Positions 8,323 to 16,707 of a stretch of DNA of 64,000 nt are shown one piece after another (the stretch's first letter is position 1; every line of letters begins with the position of its first letter). The DNA is taken from positions 3,534,001 through 3,598,000 of the forward strand of contig NZ_CP121666.1 of NCBI RefSeq assembly GCF_029714325.1. Direction: 5' to 3'. The notes under the pieces were generated by a model, which was not told the origin of the DNA, did no database searches, and was given only the letters and a program-made list of their open reading frames with translations. Made by a program: the position numbers and the translations under genes. Source of the DNA: Bradyrhizobium sp. CB1717. GTDB lineage: Bacteria; Pseudomonadota; Alphaproteobacteria; Rhizobiales; Xanthobacteraceae.

Positions 8323-10701
8323 TCAGCGCGCCGCCCTGGGCGGGCTCACGGTGACCACGGGATTGCTGGTCCCGACCAGGCGGCCGTTCATCTTGCTGCG
8401 CATCTCCTCGGCGATGACATGCGCATCGACGCCGTCCTTGATCACGGTCGGACGGATGAACAGGATCAGCTCGGTGCGGCTGCGCGCGTTGGTCTGATGC
8501 GAGAAAGCATCGCCCATGCCGGGAATGGAATCCAGGATCGGCAGGCCCTGGCGCTGCCTGTTCTCGGTCTCGCTGATCAGGCCGGCGAGCAGCACGGTCT
8601 GCCCGCTCGTCACCGCGATCGAGCTCTTGACCCGGCGCTGCGAGATCGTCGGCGTCAACGAGTTGGCACTGCCGGCGGCGACGCTCGAGATCTCCTGCTC
8701 GATGTCGAGCACGACGTTGCCGTTGGCGTTGGCGCGCGGCAGCACACGCAGGATGATGCCGGTGTTCTTGTAGTCGATGGTGTTGACCACGGTGTTGTTG
8801 GCGGTCAGCACGGTCGCAGTGCCCGTCGAGAACGGCACCTGGTCGCCGACCTGCAAGGTCGCGGCCTGGTTGTCCAGCACGACCAGCGACGGGTTCGACA
8901 GCACCTTGACGTTGGTGATGCCGTGCAGTGCGTCGAGCACGACGCGCGGCGAGTTCTCGGCGCCGATCAGGAAGTTGAAGCCCGGCAGCGCGCGGCCGAG
9001 CAGGGCGCCGGCGGCGGCATTGACCGCGTTGCTCGCCGGCTCGGTGTTGCTGCCGATCGTGGCACTGTTGCTGATGCCCGAAATGGTGTTGGAGATCGAG
9101 CCCTGCTTGCTGGCGAGGAAGAACTGCACGCCATAGTTCAGCTGGTCGTTCAGCGTCACCTCGGCGATCGTCGCTTCGATGGCGATCTGGCGCTGCGGCC
9201 GGTCAATCTGACGGATGGTCTGCTCGACGATGCGCTGCGCCTCCTGATTGGCGTAGACGAGCACGGCGTTGTTGGTGACGTCGGCGGTGATCCGCACGTT
9301 CTGGAGGATGCCGTTGAGACCGGACTTGGCGCCGCCGCCCGGCGGACCGCCGAGGCCATTGTCCTGCGCCGGCGTCGCGGCGGCGGCCGGAGCGGGACGG
9401 GCGCTGAGCGATGATCCCGGAGGCGTGGTGACCGGCGTTGCCGCGCCCGCGGCAGCAGTCGGCATTGCGCTCAGCGACGCCACCGGATTGCCGGAGGACG
9501 TCGTCGACATCCCGGCGCCCGGTGCAATCTGGCTCGACGCGTTGTCGAGCGTCGAGCTCGCCGAGCCCTGGCTGAGCAGCATCTCGTTCAGCAGCGACAC
9601 GATCAGCTTGGAATTGCCGTAGCGCAGTGGATAGGACTTCAGGTTCACCCCGTCGGTGTCGGAGCGATCGAGCCGCGCGATCCACGTCTGGGCGCGCTTG
9701 AGATATTCCGGCTTCTGGCTCACCACGAGAATCGAGTTGAGCCGCGAGATCGGCTGGAACTTGATCACGTTCTGGCTCATGCCGCCTTCACCGGAATCCA
9801 TGATCTTCTCGATCTCGGTGATGACAGGCTCCGGCGAGGAATTGCGCACCGGGAAGATGCCGACGGATTGTCCGCGCATCCAGTCCGCGTCGAAGGAGAG
9901 GATGGTGTCGACTGCGGCCGCCCGATCGCTGCCGCTGCCGCTGACGATCAGCGTGTTGCGGGCATTGTCGGCACGCATGGTCGAGGCCTTCACACCGAAG
10001 GCATCGAGCAGCTTGAAGATGTTCTGCGACGAGACATAGCGCAGCGGCACCACCGTGATGCCCTGGCCGGCCGCTGCATTCACCGAACGATCGACCCCGC
10101 CGGGACCGGCTTCCGGCGCCGGGAGCAGGCGATAGCCGCTGCGATCGCGGACCAGCGCGACGCCGGACATGCGTAGCGCGTTCTCCAGCACGTAGAGCGC
10201 GTCCGCCTTGGGCACGGGGCGCACCGAGGCCAGCGTCACGGTCCCCTGCACGCGCGGATCGATCGTGTAGCCGACGTTCAGAACGTCACCAAGAATGACC
10301 TTTGCCACGCTGGCGACCGGAGCATTCTCGAAATTGAGGTCGTAGCCGCTGCCGCCGCCATCGTCGCGCTCGGCGAGCGCGCCACCTTGCGGCGTTGCAC
10401 CATCGCTGAGGTAGATCGCGGGCTTGGACGATTTCGCCTGGGCAATGCCGCTCGCGCCCGCATCCGCAGGTTGCCGCGGCTGCAGGTCGAGGGAACGGAT
10501 CTTGTCGGCGATGTCCTGGGCGCGCGGATCCTTCGGATCGGCCTCGATCGACTGGTCGGCGGTGACGATGCAAGCGCCGAGCAGGAAGGCAGACGATAAC
10601 AGGATGAGCGTTCCAGGCAACGCTGAGCGAAGGCGCAAAAGCGGCTGGAGCACCCTAAACAAAATACGCCTGCCAACGCTAGGAGTGATTGGAAATTGCA
10701 T
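8323..10701 (-). CDS. gspD: Type II secretion system secretin GspD (lipoprotein)
   Basis: This is the outer-membrane channel of the T2SS, 792 residues. A signal sequence ends in the lipobox LLGAC with C44, so this secretin can be lipidated and may not need a pilotin. An N0 domain (NFENAPVASVAKVILGDVL) and N1-type repeats (VVPLRYVSSQNIFKLLDAF, YPLRYGNSKLIVSLLNEM) follow. A long S/T/A/P/G-rich linker sits near residues 380-455, then an N3-like domain and the secretin domain (VLSNPSLVVLDNQAA, VPFSTGTATV, VLLAGLISET, ELILFIRPTVI). The ATG at 10701 is chosen over an in-frame start nine codons upstream because GAGGGGG lies about five bases before it. The gene is divergent from gspE across about 130 bases. 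Confidence 0.95.
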   Translation of the reverse strand: MQFPITPSVGRRILFRVLQPLLRLRSALPGTLILLSSAFLLGACIVTADQSIEADPKDPRAQDIADKIRSLDLQPRQPADAGASGIAQAKSSKPAIYLSDGATPQGGALAERDDGGGSGYDLNFENAPVASVAKVILGDVLNVGYTIDPRVQGTVTLASVRPVPKADALYVLENALRMSGVALVRDRSGYRLLPAPEAGPGGVDRSVNAAAGQGITVVPLRYVSSQNIFKLLDAFGVKASTMRADNARNTLIVSGSGSDRAAAVDTILSFDADWMRGQSVGIFPVRNSSPEPVITEIEKIMDSGEGGMSQNVIKFQPISRLNSILVVSQKPEYLKRAQTWIARLDRSDTDGVNLKSYPLRYGNSKLIVSLLNEMLLSQGSASSTLDNASSQIAPGAGMSTTSSGNPVASLSAMPTAAAGAATPVTTPPGSSLSARPAPAAAATPAQDNGLGGPPGGGAKSGLNGILQNVRITADVTNNAVLVYANQEAQRIVEQTIRQIDRPQRQIAIEATIAEVTLNDQLNYGVQFFLASKQGSISNTISGISNSATIGSNTEPASNAVNAAAGALLGRALPGFNFLIGAENSPRVVLDALHGITNVKVLSNPSLVVLDNQAATLQVGDQVPFSTGTATVLTANNTVVNTIDYKNTGIILRVLPRANANGNVVLDIEQEISSVAAGSANSLTPTISQRRVKSSIAVTSGQTVLLAGLISETENRQRQGLPILDSIPGMGDAFSHQTNARSRTELILFIRPTVIKDGVDAHVIAEEMRSKMNGRLVGTSNPVVTVSPPRAAR

Positions 10702-10722
10702 CCGATCCCCCTCGGTTCGGAT

Positions 10723-10738
10723 GCGCAATTGTTTGCGC
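10723..10738. promoter_or_regulatory. Inverted repeat in the gspD/gspE divergent promoter region
   Basis: GCGCAA (10723-10728), spacer TTGT, TTGCGC (10733-10738). A perfect 6-bp dyad in the only spacer between the two T2SS arms is a reasonable operator candidate. No regulator can be named. Confidence 0.35.
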
Positions 10739-10828
10739 CACGATTATGTTTTTGCTAAGAAATAAGTCAAGGGCAAAGGGTCGTCCTTAACCCCTAAGTT
10801 GTTGCATTCAGGTAACAAGGTCAACGCT

Positions 10829-12526
10829 GTGAATGCGATGCGCGACCGCTCCGCAGATAGCTTCCGGCAGCACCTCCTGGAAAAATATTCACTGCCGCAG
10901 CGGGCACACGCCCATATCGACAAGTCGGCCAATCCCGCGCTGACTCGCCCCTTGCGCGAATTGTGGGAGGCCACCGATCTTTCCGCAGCCGAATTCGCAG
11001 ATGAAGTCTCCGACTATTTTGCCCTGCCGCGGCTGAGCCTTCCGCAACTGCTCGCGGCTGCGCCTCGTCTCGACGGCTTTTCGCGCCGTTTCCTGCGTGA
11101 ATCCACCATTTTTCCCTTCAGTTCGACCGATGACGCGTTTCGGCTGGCCGTTGCCGACCCCTCCGACACCGCTGCCATTCGCGCCGCCGAAATCGTGTTC
11201 GGGACACCGGTCGATGTCGTCGTAGCGTCATATGAGGACATTACGACGGTGCTCGATCAACGGGCCGAGGCCGACGACGCAAATGCCGATCGAAGCGGCA
11301 GGAGCGTCGCGCAGCAGTCCGACGACGACATCGAAAGCCTGCGCGATCTCGCCAGCGGTGCGCCGGTGGTGCGCGCGCTCAACGATCTCCTGGAGCGCGC
11401 GGTGGACTTGCGCGCGAGCGACATCCATGTCGAGCCGTTCCGCGCCGGACTCGCCGTGCGCATGCGCGTCGACGGCCTCTTGCGTGCACTGCCGTCGCCG
11501 CACGGCATCCCGCCGCAGGCGTTGATCTCACGCATCAAGATTCTCGCCAGCCTCAACATCGCGGAGCGGCGGCTGCCGCAGGACGGCGCCGCGCGCGTGC
11601 GTGTCGGGCGCAGCGAGCTCGACGTCCGCGTCGCGACCATGCCGACGCAGCACGGCGAGAGCGCCGTCATCCGCCTCTTGCCGCGCGACCGCGGTCTCCT
11701 GGAGACGAGCAAGCTTGGCCTCGCCGCACGCGATGAGAGCGTGATGACGCGCCTCCTGGCGATGCCGCACGGCATGATCGTCGTGACGGGTCCGACCGGC
11801 AGCGGCAAGACCACGACGCTCGCCACCATGCTGTCGATCCTGAACGAGCCGACGCGAAAGATCCTCACCATCGAGGATCCCGTCGAATACGAGATCCCCG
11901 GCATCAACCAGTCCCAGGTCAAGCCGTCGATCGGGCTGACCTTCGCCTCGGCCATGCGCGCTTTCGTGCGCCAGGACCCCGACGTCATCATGGTCGGCGA
12001 GGTCCGCGACGCCGAGACCGCCCATATCGCGATCCATGCCGCGCTGACCGGCCATCTCGTGCTGACGACGCTGCACACCGAGACGGCGGCCGCCGCCGTG
12101 CCGCGCCTGATCGATCTCGGCATCGAGGGCTTCCTGCTGAAGTCGACACTGCGCGCGGTGGTGGCGCAGCGCCTGGTGCGCGTCCTGTGCGACCGCTGCA
12201 AGGTGCCGCATGAATTGACCGAGGCCGATCTTGCCAAGGATCCGCGCCTTGCGGTGATCGGCTTTAAATGCGGCGAGGTCGTGCACGAGGCCGGCGGCTG
12301 CGAGCGCTGCGGCGGCACCGGCTATCGCGGCCGCAACGGCGTGTTCGAGATCCTCGAAATGTCCGACGAGGTTCGCGCGCTGGTCGGGCCGCAGACCGAC
12401 TCCCATTCGATCGACGCCGCCGCGATGCGAGGCGGCATGACGACCATGCTGGAGGACGCGGTGGCCAAATGCCGGACCGGGCTCACCACCGTGCCCGAGG
12501 TCTTCCGCGTCACGACGGTGCGCTGA
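10829..12526 (+). CDS. gspE: Type II secretion system ATPase GspE
   Basis: This hexameric cytoplasmic ATPase drives pseudopilus assembly; about 565 residues. An N-terminal GspE/MshEN domain is followed by the ATPase core: DLRASDIHVEPF, Walker A GPTGSGKTTT (residues 321-330), Asp box TIEDPVEYEI, Walker B DPDVIMVGEVRD and the His box HAALTGHLVLTTLHTE. The zinc-binding tetracysteine loop, CDRC then CERCGG, is complete and is diagnostic of GspE rather than PilB-like paralogues with other loops. GTG at 10829, with AAGG eight bases upstream, is my preferred start; ATG at 10838 and TTG at 10799 are alternatives. It is the first gene of the E-to-M operon. Confidence 0.95.
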   Translation: MNAMRDRSADSFRQHLLEKYSLPQRAHAHIDKSANPALTRPLRELWEATDLSAAEFADEVSDYFALPRLSLPQLLAAAPRLDGFSRRFLRESTIFPFSSTDDAFRLAVADPSDTAAIRAAEIVFGTPVDVVVASYEDITTVLDQRAEADDANADRSGRSVAQQSDDDIESLRDLASGAPVVRALNDLLERAVDLRASDIHVEPFRAGLAVRMRVDGLLRALPSPHGIPPQALISRIKILASLNIAERRLPQDGAARVRVGRSELDVRVATMPTQHGESAVIRLLPRDRGLLETSKLGLAARDESVMTRLLAMPHGMIVVTGPTGSGKTTTLATMLSILNEPTRKILTIEDPVEYEIPGINQSQVKPSIGLTFASAMRAFVRQDPDVIMVGEVRDAETAHIAIHAALTGHLVLTTLHTETAAAAVPRLIDLGIEGFLLKSTLRAVVAQRLVRVLCDRCKVPHELTEADLAKDPRLAVIGFKCGEVVHEAGGCERCGGTGYRGRNGVFEILEMSDEVRALVGPQTDSHSIDAAAMRGGMTTMLEDAVAKCRTGLTTVPEVFRVTTVR

Positions 12527-12531
12527 CGCCC

Positions 12532-13743
12532 ATGCCGAACTATCGTTACCGCGCGCTCAATGCCAACGGCGAACTGGTCTCCGGCGCCATCGCCGCGCCC
12601 GCGGCGAGCGATGTTGCGCAGCGGATCGAGCGGCTCGGCCTCGTCCTCGTCGACAACGTCACGCCGGAAGAAGGCGGCGCCGCCGGCCGCGTGACCAGCC
12701 TGTTCAACCGGCCGAAGCCGGAAGACGTCACCATCTTCACCCGCGACCTCGCGCTGCTGTTGCGGGCCGGCGCTCGCATCAATGACGGATTGGAGCTGCT
12801 CGCGGCCGATCCCGATTTCGGCCGGCTGCGCCCGGTCGTTGCCGACATCCGCTCGCGCGTCGTCTCGGGCGAGAGCTTCGCCGAGGCGCTGGCGCGGCAC
12901 GAGGGCCTGTTTCCGCCGATGTACATCGCGCTGGTCCGGGTCGGAGAGGCCTCGGGCTCGCTGGATCAGGTGCTGGAAGTGCTCGCCGGCGAACGCGCGC
13001 GCAGCGAGGCCTTGAGGCGCCGGCTGTCGGATGCGATCCGCTATCCCTTGTTCGTGCTCGGCGCGGCCGGCTGCGTGCTGCTGTTCTTCCTCACCTTCGT
13101 GCTGCCGCAGTTCGCATCCGTGTTGCAGGATTTCGGGGCCAAGGTCGATCCGGTCGTCGGTGTCTTCCTCAACATCTCGACTTTCCTGCGCGGCAATTCC
13201 GACGTGATGCTGGCCGGCCTTGCGACCGTCATCGCCGCGACATGGCTTCTGCTGCGGCAAGAGCGTATCCGCCGCGGCATCACCCATGCGATCACGCATC
13301 TGCCGGCGATCCGCAACATCATGAGCGCGTACCGCACGGCGCTGTTCTGCCGCAATCTCGGCCTGCTGCTCGGCAGCGGCGTCAATCTCACCACCACGCT
13401 ACGCATCCTCATCGACATGATGGCCACCACCGGCCCGTCCACGGTCTGGAGCGAGGCCGCCGACCGCGTCCGCCACGGCTCGAAACTTTCCGATGCGCTG
13501 GCCGAGACCGCGGCGTTGCCGACGATGGCCGTGCGCATGCTCCGGCTCGGCGACGAGACCGGCCAATTGCCGATGCTCTCCGGGCGGGTCGCCGAATTCT
13601 ACGAAGCCAAGCTGCAGCGTACGCTGGACCGCGCCGTCGGTATCGCCGGACCGGCGGCGATCATCGCGATCTCGCTGGTCGTCGGTGGCCTGATCACGTC
13701 GGTGATGACGGCGCTGATGTCGGTGAGCCAGATTGTCGGATAG
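12532..13743 (+). CDS. gspF: Type II secretion system inner-membrane platform protein GspF
   Basis: This polytopic platform protein (403 residues) couples the GspE ATPase to the pseudopilins. It has the typical duplicated T2SSF architecture: an N-terminal YRYRALNANGELVSG, the first cytoplasmic helical domain (FTRDLALLLRAGARINDGLELL; RVGEASGSLDQVLEVLA), a hydrophobic pair near LFVLGAAGCVLLFFLTFVLP, then the second repeat (FCRNLGLLLGSGVNLTTTLRIL; MLRLGDETGQLP) and a C-terminal membrane segment. The start is five bases after the gspE stop. The frame is open far upstream inside gspE, but the conserved N-terminus fixes the start here. Confidence 0.95.
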   Translation: MPNYRYRALNANGELVSGAIAAPAASDVAQRIERLGLVLVDNVTPEEGGAAGRVTSLFNRPKPEDVTIFTRDLALLLRAGARINDGLELLAADPDFGRLRPVVADIRSRVVSGESFAEALARHEGLFPPMYIALVRVGEASGSLDQVLEVLAGERARSEALRRRLSDAIRYPLFVLGAAGCVLLFFLTFVLPQFASVLQDFGAKVDPVVGVFLNISTFLRGNSDVMLAGLATVIAATWLLLRQERIRRGITHAITHLPAIRNIMSAYRTALFCRNLGLLLGSGVNLTTTLRILIDMMATTGPSTVWSEAADRVRHGSKLSDALAETAALPTMAVRMLRLGDETGQLPMLSGRVAEFYEAKLQRTLDRAVGIAGPAAIIAISLVVGGLITSVMTALMSVSQIVG

Positions 13744-13766
13744 GCAGGGAACGGGAGAAGCTTGAA

Positions 13767-14222
13767 GTGACCAAACATCCAACAGCAAGCCGCGGTCGGC
13801 GGCGCGCACGCCGAGGGGAAGCAGGCTTCACCCTCGTCGAGATGCTGGTCGTCATCACCATCATCGGGATGATCATGGCGCTGGTCGGCCCGCGCGTGCT
13901 GAACTATCTCAGCGAATCCAAGGCGAAGGCGGCGAAGATCCAGATCGAGAGTTTTTCCAGCGCGCTCGATCTCTATTATCTCGATCTCGGCCGCTATCCG
14001 ACCTCCAATGAAGGCCTCGCGGCGCTGACCCGCAACAACAACCAGTCCGGCTGGAACGGGCCCTATTTGCGCGGCGGCGTGGTGCCGAGCGATCCCTGGG
14101 GCCACATCTACGTCTATCGTTCGCCGGGCGCGGGCGCGCCCTACGAGATCATCTCGCTCGGATCGGATGGCCAGGAAGGCGGCAGTGGAACGGCAGCCGA
14201 CATTGTCAGCGGCGCGCGCTGA
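13767..14222 (+). CDS. gspG: Type II secretion system major pseudopilin GspG
   Basis: The 151-residue major pseudopilin has a basic leader ending at G20, then FTLVEMLVVITIIGMIMALV with Glu at +5, the standard prepilin peptidase site. The C-terminal half matches the T2SSG core: LDLYYLDLGRYPTSNEGLAAL, WNGPYLRGGVVPSDPWGHIYVY, ISLGSDGQEGGSG, including the residues that usually bind calcium. The GTG at 13767 is supported by GGGAGAAG (13753-13760), six bases before it. The frame runs on upstream inside gspF, so the start must be chosen by this site and by leader length. It lies 23 bases after gspF. Confidence 0.95.
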   Translation: MTKHPTASRGRRRARRGEAGFTLVEMLVVITIIGMIMALVGPRVLNYLSESKAKAAKIQIESFSSALDLYYLDLGRYPTSNEGLAALTRNNNQSGWNGPYLRGGVVPSDPWGHIYVYRSPGAGAPYEIISLGSDGQEGGSGTAADIVSGAR

Positions 14223-14679
14223 GGACATCCGCGATGCGCGCGGCTTCGCGCTGATCGAGATCCTGTGCGTGCTCGCGATCATCGGCCTGCTCGCGGCGAT
14301 CATCCTGCCGGCGATCCCGCGCACGACGACCCGGGCGAGGCTGGAAAGCTATGCGGTCGAGACCGCGGCGCTGCTGAAGGCCGACCGCAGCGCAGCGCTG
14401 CGCCGCCAGGTCAGGGTGACGACGCAGGTGGACGCGGAGGCGCGCGCGATCCGTTCCGGCGTCACCGGGCGGACCATCCGCCTGCCGGGCGACGTGGTCA
14501 TGCAGGCGATGCTTGCCTCGCGCTGCGCCGATCGCGCAACGGGGCGATCGATCGACTTCTTTCCGTCGGGCATGTCGTGCGGAGGAACGATTGCGCTGGC
14601 GCGACCCGGCATGGGCTACGAGGTGCGCGTCAACTGGCTGACCGGAGGCGTCGAGATTGTCCCGCAGAAGCTGCTCTGA
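14185..14679 (+). CDS. gspH: Type II secretion system minor pseudopilin GspH
   Basis: This minor pseudopilin has about 164 residues. The leader ends at G20 and the mature N-terminus is FALIEILCVLAIIGLLAAIILP with Glu at +5. The rest fits GspH: RLESYAVETAALLKADRSAALRR and a C-terminal GYEVRVNWLTGGVEIVP. GTG at 14185 is chosen because AGGAAGG (14173-14179) stands five bases before it, inside the gspG coding sequence. An in-frame ATG at 14167 has no such site. Overlap with gspG is 38 bases, implying translational coupling. Confidence 0.9.
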   Translation: MERQPTLSAARAEDIRDARGFALIEILCVLAIIGLLAAIILPAIPRTTTRARLESYAVETAALLKADRSAALRRQVRVTTQVDAEARAIRSGVTGRTIRLPGDVVMQAMLASRCADRATGRSIDFFPSGMSCGGTIALARPGMGYEVRVNWLTGGVEIVPQKLL

Positions 14680-15052
14680 CGCCGCCGGCTTCACGCTGAT
14701 CGAGGCGCTTGTCGCGCTCGCGATCATCGCCGTCGTGCTCGGGACGATCGGCTCGGTCATCGCCACGACCGCGAAGGGCACGCGTGCCATCGACCAGCGT
14801 CTCGCACTCGCCGGCACGGCCGAGACCCTGCTTGCCAACCTGCCGGCACGCGCCCTGCTGAAGCCCGGCCGGCAGAGCGGCGAAATGGCCGGCAGCCGCT
14901 GGCGCGTCGATGTTGCGCCGATGAGCGTGACGGGTGGCGATCCCGACACCGATCGCTTTGTGCCATTGGCCGTCAATCTGCGCCTCCAGCGCGCCGACGG
15001 CGCTGCGATCCAGATCACGACGGTGAAGCTGGTGCCGAGGGCTTCGCAATGA
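14657..15052 (+). CDS. gspI: Type II secretion system minor pseudopilin GspI
   Basis: This minor pseudopilin of 131 residues would sit in the tip complex with GspJ and GspK. It has a very short leader (11 residues) and then FTLIEALVALAIIAVVLGTIG with Glu at +5. The downstream part (WRVDVAPMSVTG...VPLAVNLRLQRADG) fits the T2SSI domain. The rare TTG start at 14657 is supported by GGAGG (14644-14648), eight bases upstream. It overlaps gspH by 23 bases. Confidence 0.9.
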   Translation: MSRRSCSDAAGFTLIEALVALAIIAVVLGTIGSVIATTAKGTRAIDQRLALAGTAETLLANLPARALLKPGRQSGEMAGSRWRVDVAPMSVTGGDPDTDRFVPLAVNLRLQRADGAAIQITTVKLVPRASQ

Positions 15053-15795
15053 AGGGCTTTTCCATGAAAGGCTCCGTCGAAGGCCCGGCCATGAAGCGCC
15101 TGCGCCGCGCACTCGCCGATGAGACGGGCTTCACCCTGCTCGAAGTGTTGCTGGCGACGCTGCTGATGACCGTCATCCTGGCGGCGCTCGCGACGGTGAC
15201 GGCGCAATGGCTGCCGAACTGGAACCGCGGCATCGCCCGCGTGCAGCGCGCCGAACGACTTGCGACCGGGCTCGACCGCATCATCGCCGACCTGTCGGTC
15301 GCCGAGCAGATGACGGTCAACGGCGATGCCAAGGCGCCGCTGTTCGACGGCGCCGAATTGTCGGTGACGTTCCTGCGCACCGCGCTCGGCCCGAGCGCGC
15401 GCCCCGGGCTCGAATTCATCCGCTTGATCGAGAAGGCTGACGCGCAGGGGCTCGCGCTGGTGCGCGAGCGCGCGCCGTTCCAGCCGATGCCGACGGACGG
15501 ACAGATCCGCTTCGTCGACCAGGTCGTGCTGATCCGGGCGCCGTTCCGCGTCAGCTTCGCCTATGCCGGGCAGGACGGTCAGTGGCAGCCGACCTGGCGC
15601 GGCCAGCCGCAACTGCCGGCTCGTATCCGCATCACGGTGCGTGACGGCGCCAGCGGACAGGTGCTGGCGGTGTCGGGCGCGGTGATCCCGCACATCACCG
15701 CACCGGCCGAATGCGCGCGGGCCAAGAATCCGGTGACCTGCGTCGCGGCCGGCAGCCGGCCGCAACAGCCGACGAAAGAGGAGCAGCAGCTGTGA
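15049..15795 (+). CDS. gspJ: Type II secretion system minor pseudopilin GspJ
   Basis: This pseudopilin has 248 residues from the ATG that overlaps the gspI stop (ATGA). The peptidase site is G27 followed by FTLLEVLLATLLMTVILAAL with Glu at +5. The leader is long; ATGs at 15064 and 15091 would shorten it to 22 or 13 residues. The body has GspJ features: RGIARVQRAERLATGLDRIIADL, LEFIRLIEKA, RFVDQVVLIRAPFRVSFAYAG. A proline/glutamine-rich tail (RPQQPTKEEQQL) extends past the usual end. Confidence 0.9.
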   Translation: MKGFSMKGSVEGPAMKRLRRALADETGFTLLEVLLATLLMTVILAALATVTAQWLPNWNRGIARVQRAERLATGLDRIIADLSVAEQMTVNGDAKAPLFDGAELSVTFLRTALGPSARPGLEFIRLIEKADAQGLALVRERAPFQPMPTDGQIRFVDQVVLIRAPFRVSFAYAGQDGQWQPTWRGQPQLPARIRITVRDGASGQVLAVSGAVIPHITAPAECARAKNPVTCVAAGSRPQQPTKEEQQL

Positions 15796-16706
15796 ACGGC
15801 GCGAGGTCCGAGCATACGACGCCTGGCGACGGCCGCGGCTTCATCGTCGTCGCGGTGCTCTGGATGCTGGCGGCGCTGGCCGCGCTGGCGCTGATCTATC
15901 TGACCTATGTCACCAACACCGCGGTGACGGTCGCCGTCAACGCCGACCGGCTGCAGGCCGATGCGCTGGTGAACGCCGGGCTCGAGCTCGCCGCCTACCG
16001 GCTGACGGCGCAGAACGAAGCGGCGCGTCCGACCAGCGGCACCTTCAATGCCCGCGTCGGGGCCGGGCGGGTAAGCGTGACGTTCCGCTCGGAGGCCGCG
16101 CGCATCGACCTCAACATGGCGCCGAAGCCGGTGCTCGCCGGGCTGATGACGGCGCTCGGCGTCTCCGCGAGTGATGCCCCGGCCTATGCCGATCGGATCC
16201 TGGCCTGGCGCTCGTCGACGGAGGCCGGACAGGACAATCCGGAGGATTCCTATTATCGCACGCTCGGCGCACCGTACTTGCCGCGTCACGCGCCGTTTCC
16301 GCACAGCGACGAGCTCTGGCTCGTGCGCGGCATTCCCGCCGCCGTGGTGGAACGCGTGATGCCGTTCGTCACCGTGTTCAGCAACATGCGCACCGTGAAC
16401 GTGCTCGACGCCGCACCGCAGGTGGTGGCGGCGCTCCCCGGCATGACGCCGGAGACGCTGCAGCAGGTGCTGCGCGACCGCGCCGATCCCAAGATCGACC
16501 CGCGCTCCCTGGTCGGGCTTGCCGGCAGCGCCAATGCGACGATCGAGGGCTCGAAGGCGTACCGGATGACGGTCGCCGTCGAGGCCCCGTCGCATCGCCG
16601 CAGCTCGGCCGAAATCGTCATCCTGCTTCTCGAAAGCGGCGATGAGCCCTATCGTGTATTGTCGTGGCACAACGCCTTCGACGGCTCTGCCGGAAAGCCT
16701 CTGTGA
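15792..16706 (+). CDS. gspK: Type II secretion system tip pseudopilin GspK
   Basis: This is the large tip pseudopilin, 304 residues. The mature N-terminus after G16 is FIVVAVLWMLAALAALALIYL with Ala rather than Glu at +5; loss of Glu5 is the known hallmark of GspK at the pseudopilus tip. Later blocks match the family: ARIDLNMAPKPVLAGLMTALG, WRSS, DSYYRTLGAPYLPRHAPFPHSDELWLVRGIP and NVLDAAPQVVAALPGM, the helix-hairpin-helix-like part. The GTG start overlaps the gspJ stop (GTGA), with AGAGGAG about eight bases before it. Confidence 0.92.
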   Translation: MNGARSEHTTPGDGRGFIVVAVLWMLAALAALALIYLTYVTNTAVTVAVNADRLQADALVNAGLELAAYRLTAQNEAARPTSGTFNARVGAGRVSVTFRSEAARIDLNMAPKPVLAGLMTALGVSASDAPAYADRILAWRSSTEAGQDNPEDSYYRTLGAPYLPRHAPFPHSDELWLVRGIPAAVVERVMPFVTVFSNMRTVNVLDAAPQVVAALPGMTPETLQQVLRDRADPKIDPRSLVGLAGSANATIEGSKAYRMTVAVEAPSHRRSSAEIVILLLESGDEPYRVLSWHNAFDGSAGKPL

Positions 16707-16707
16707 G

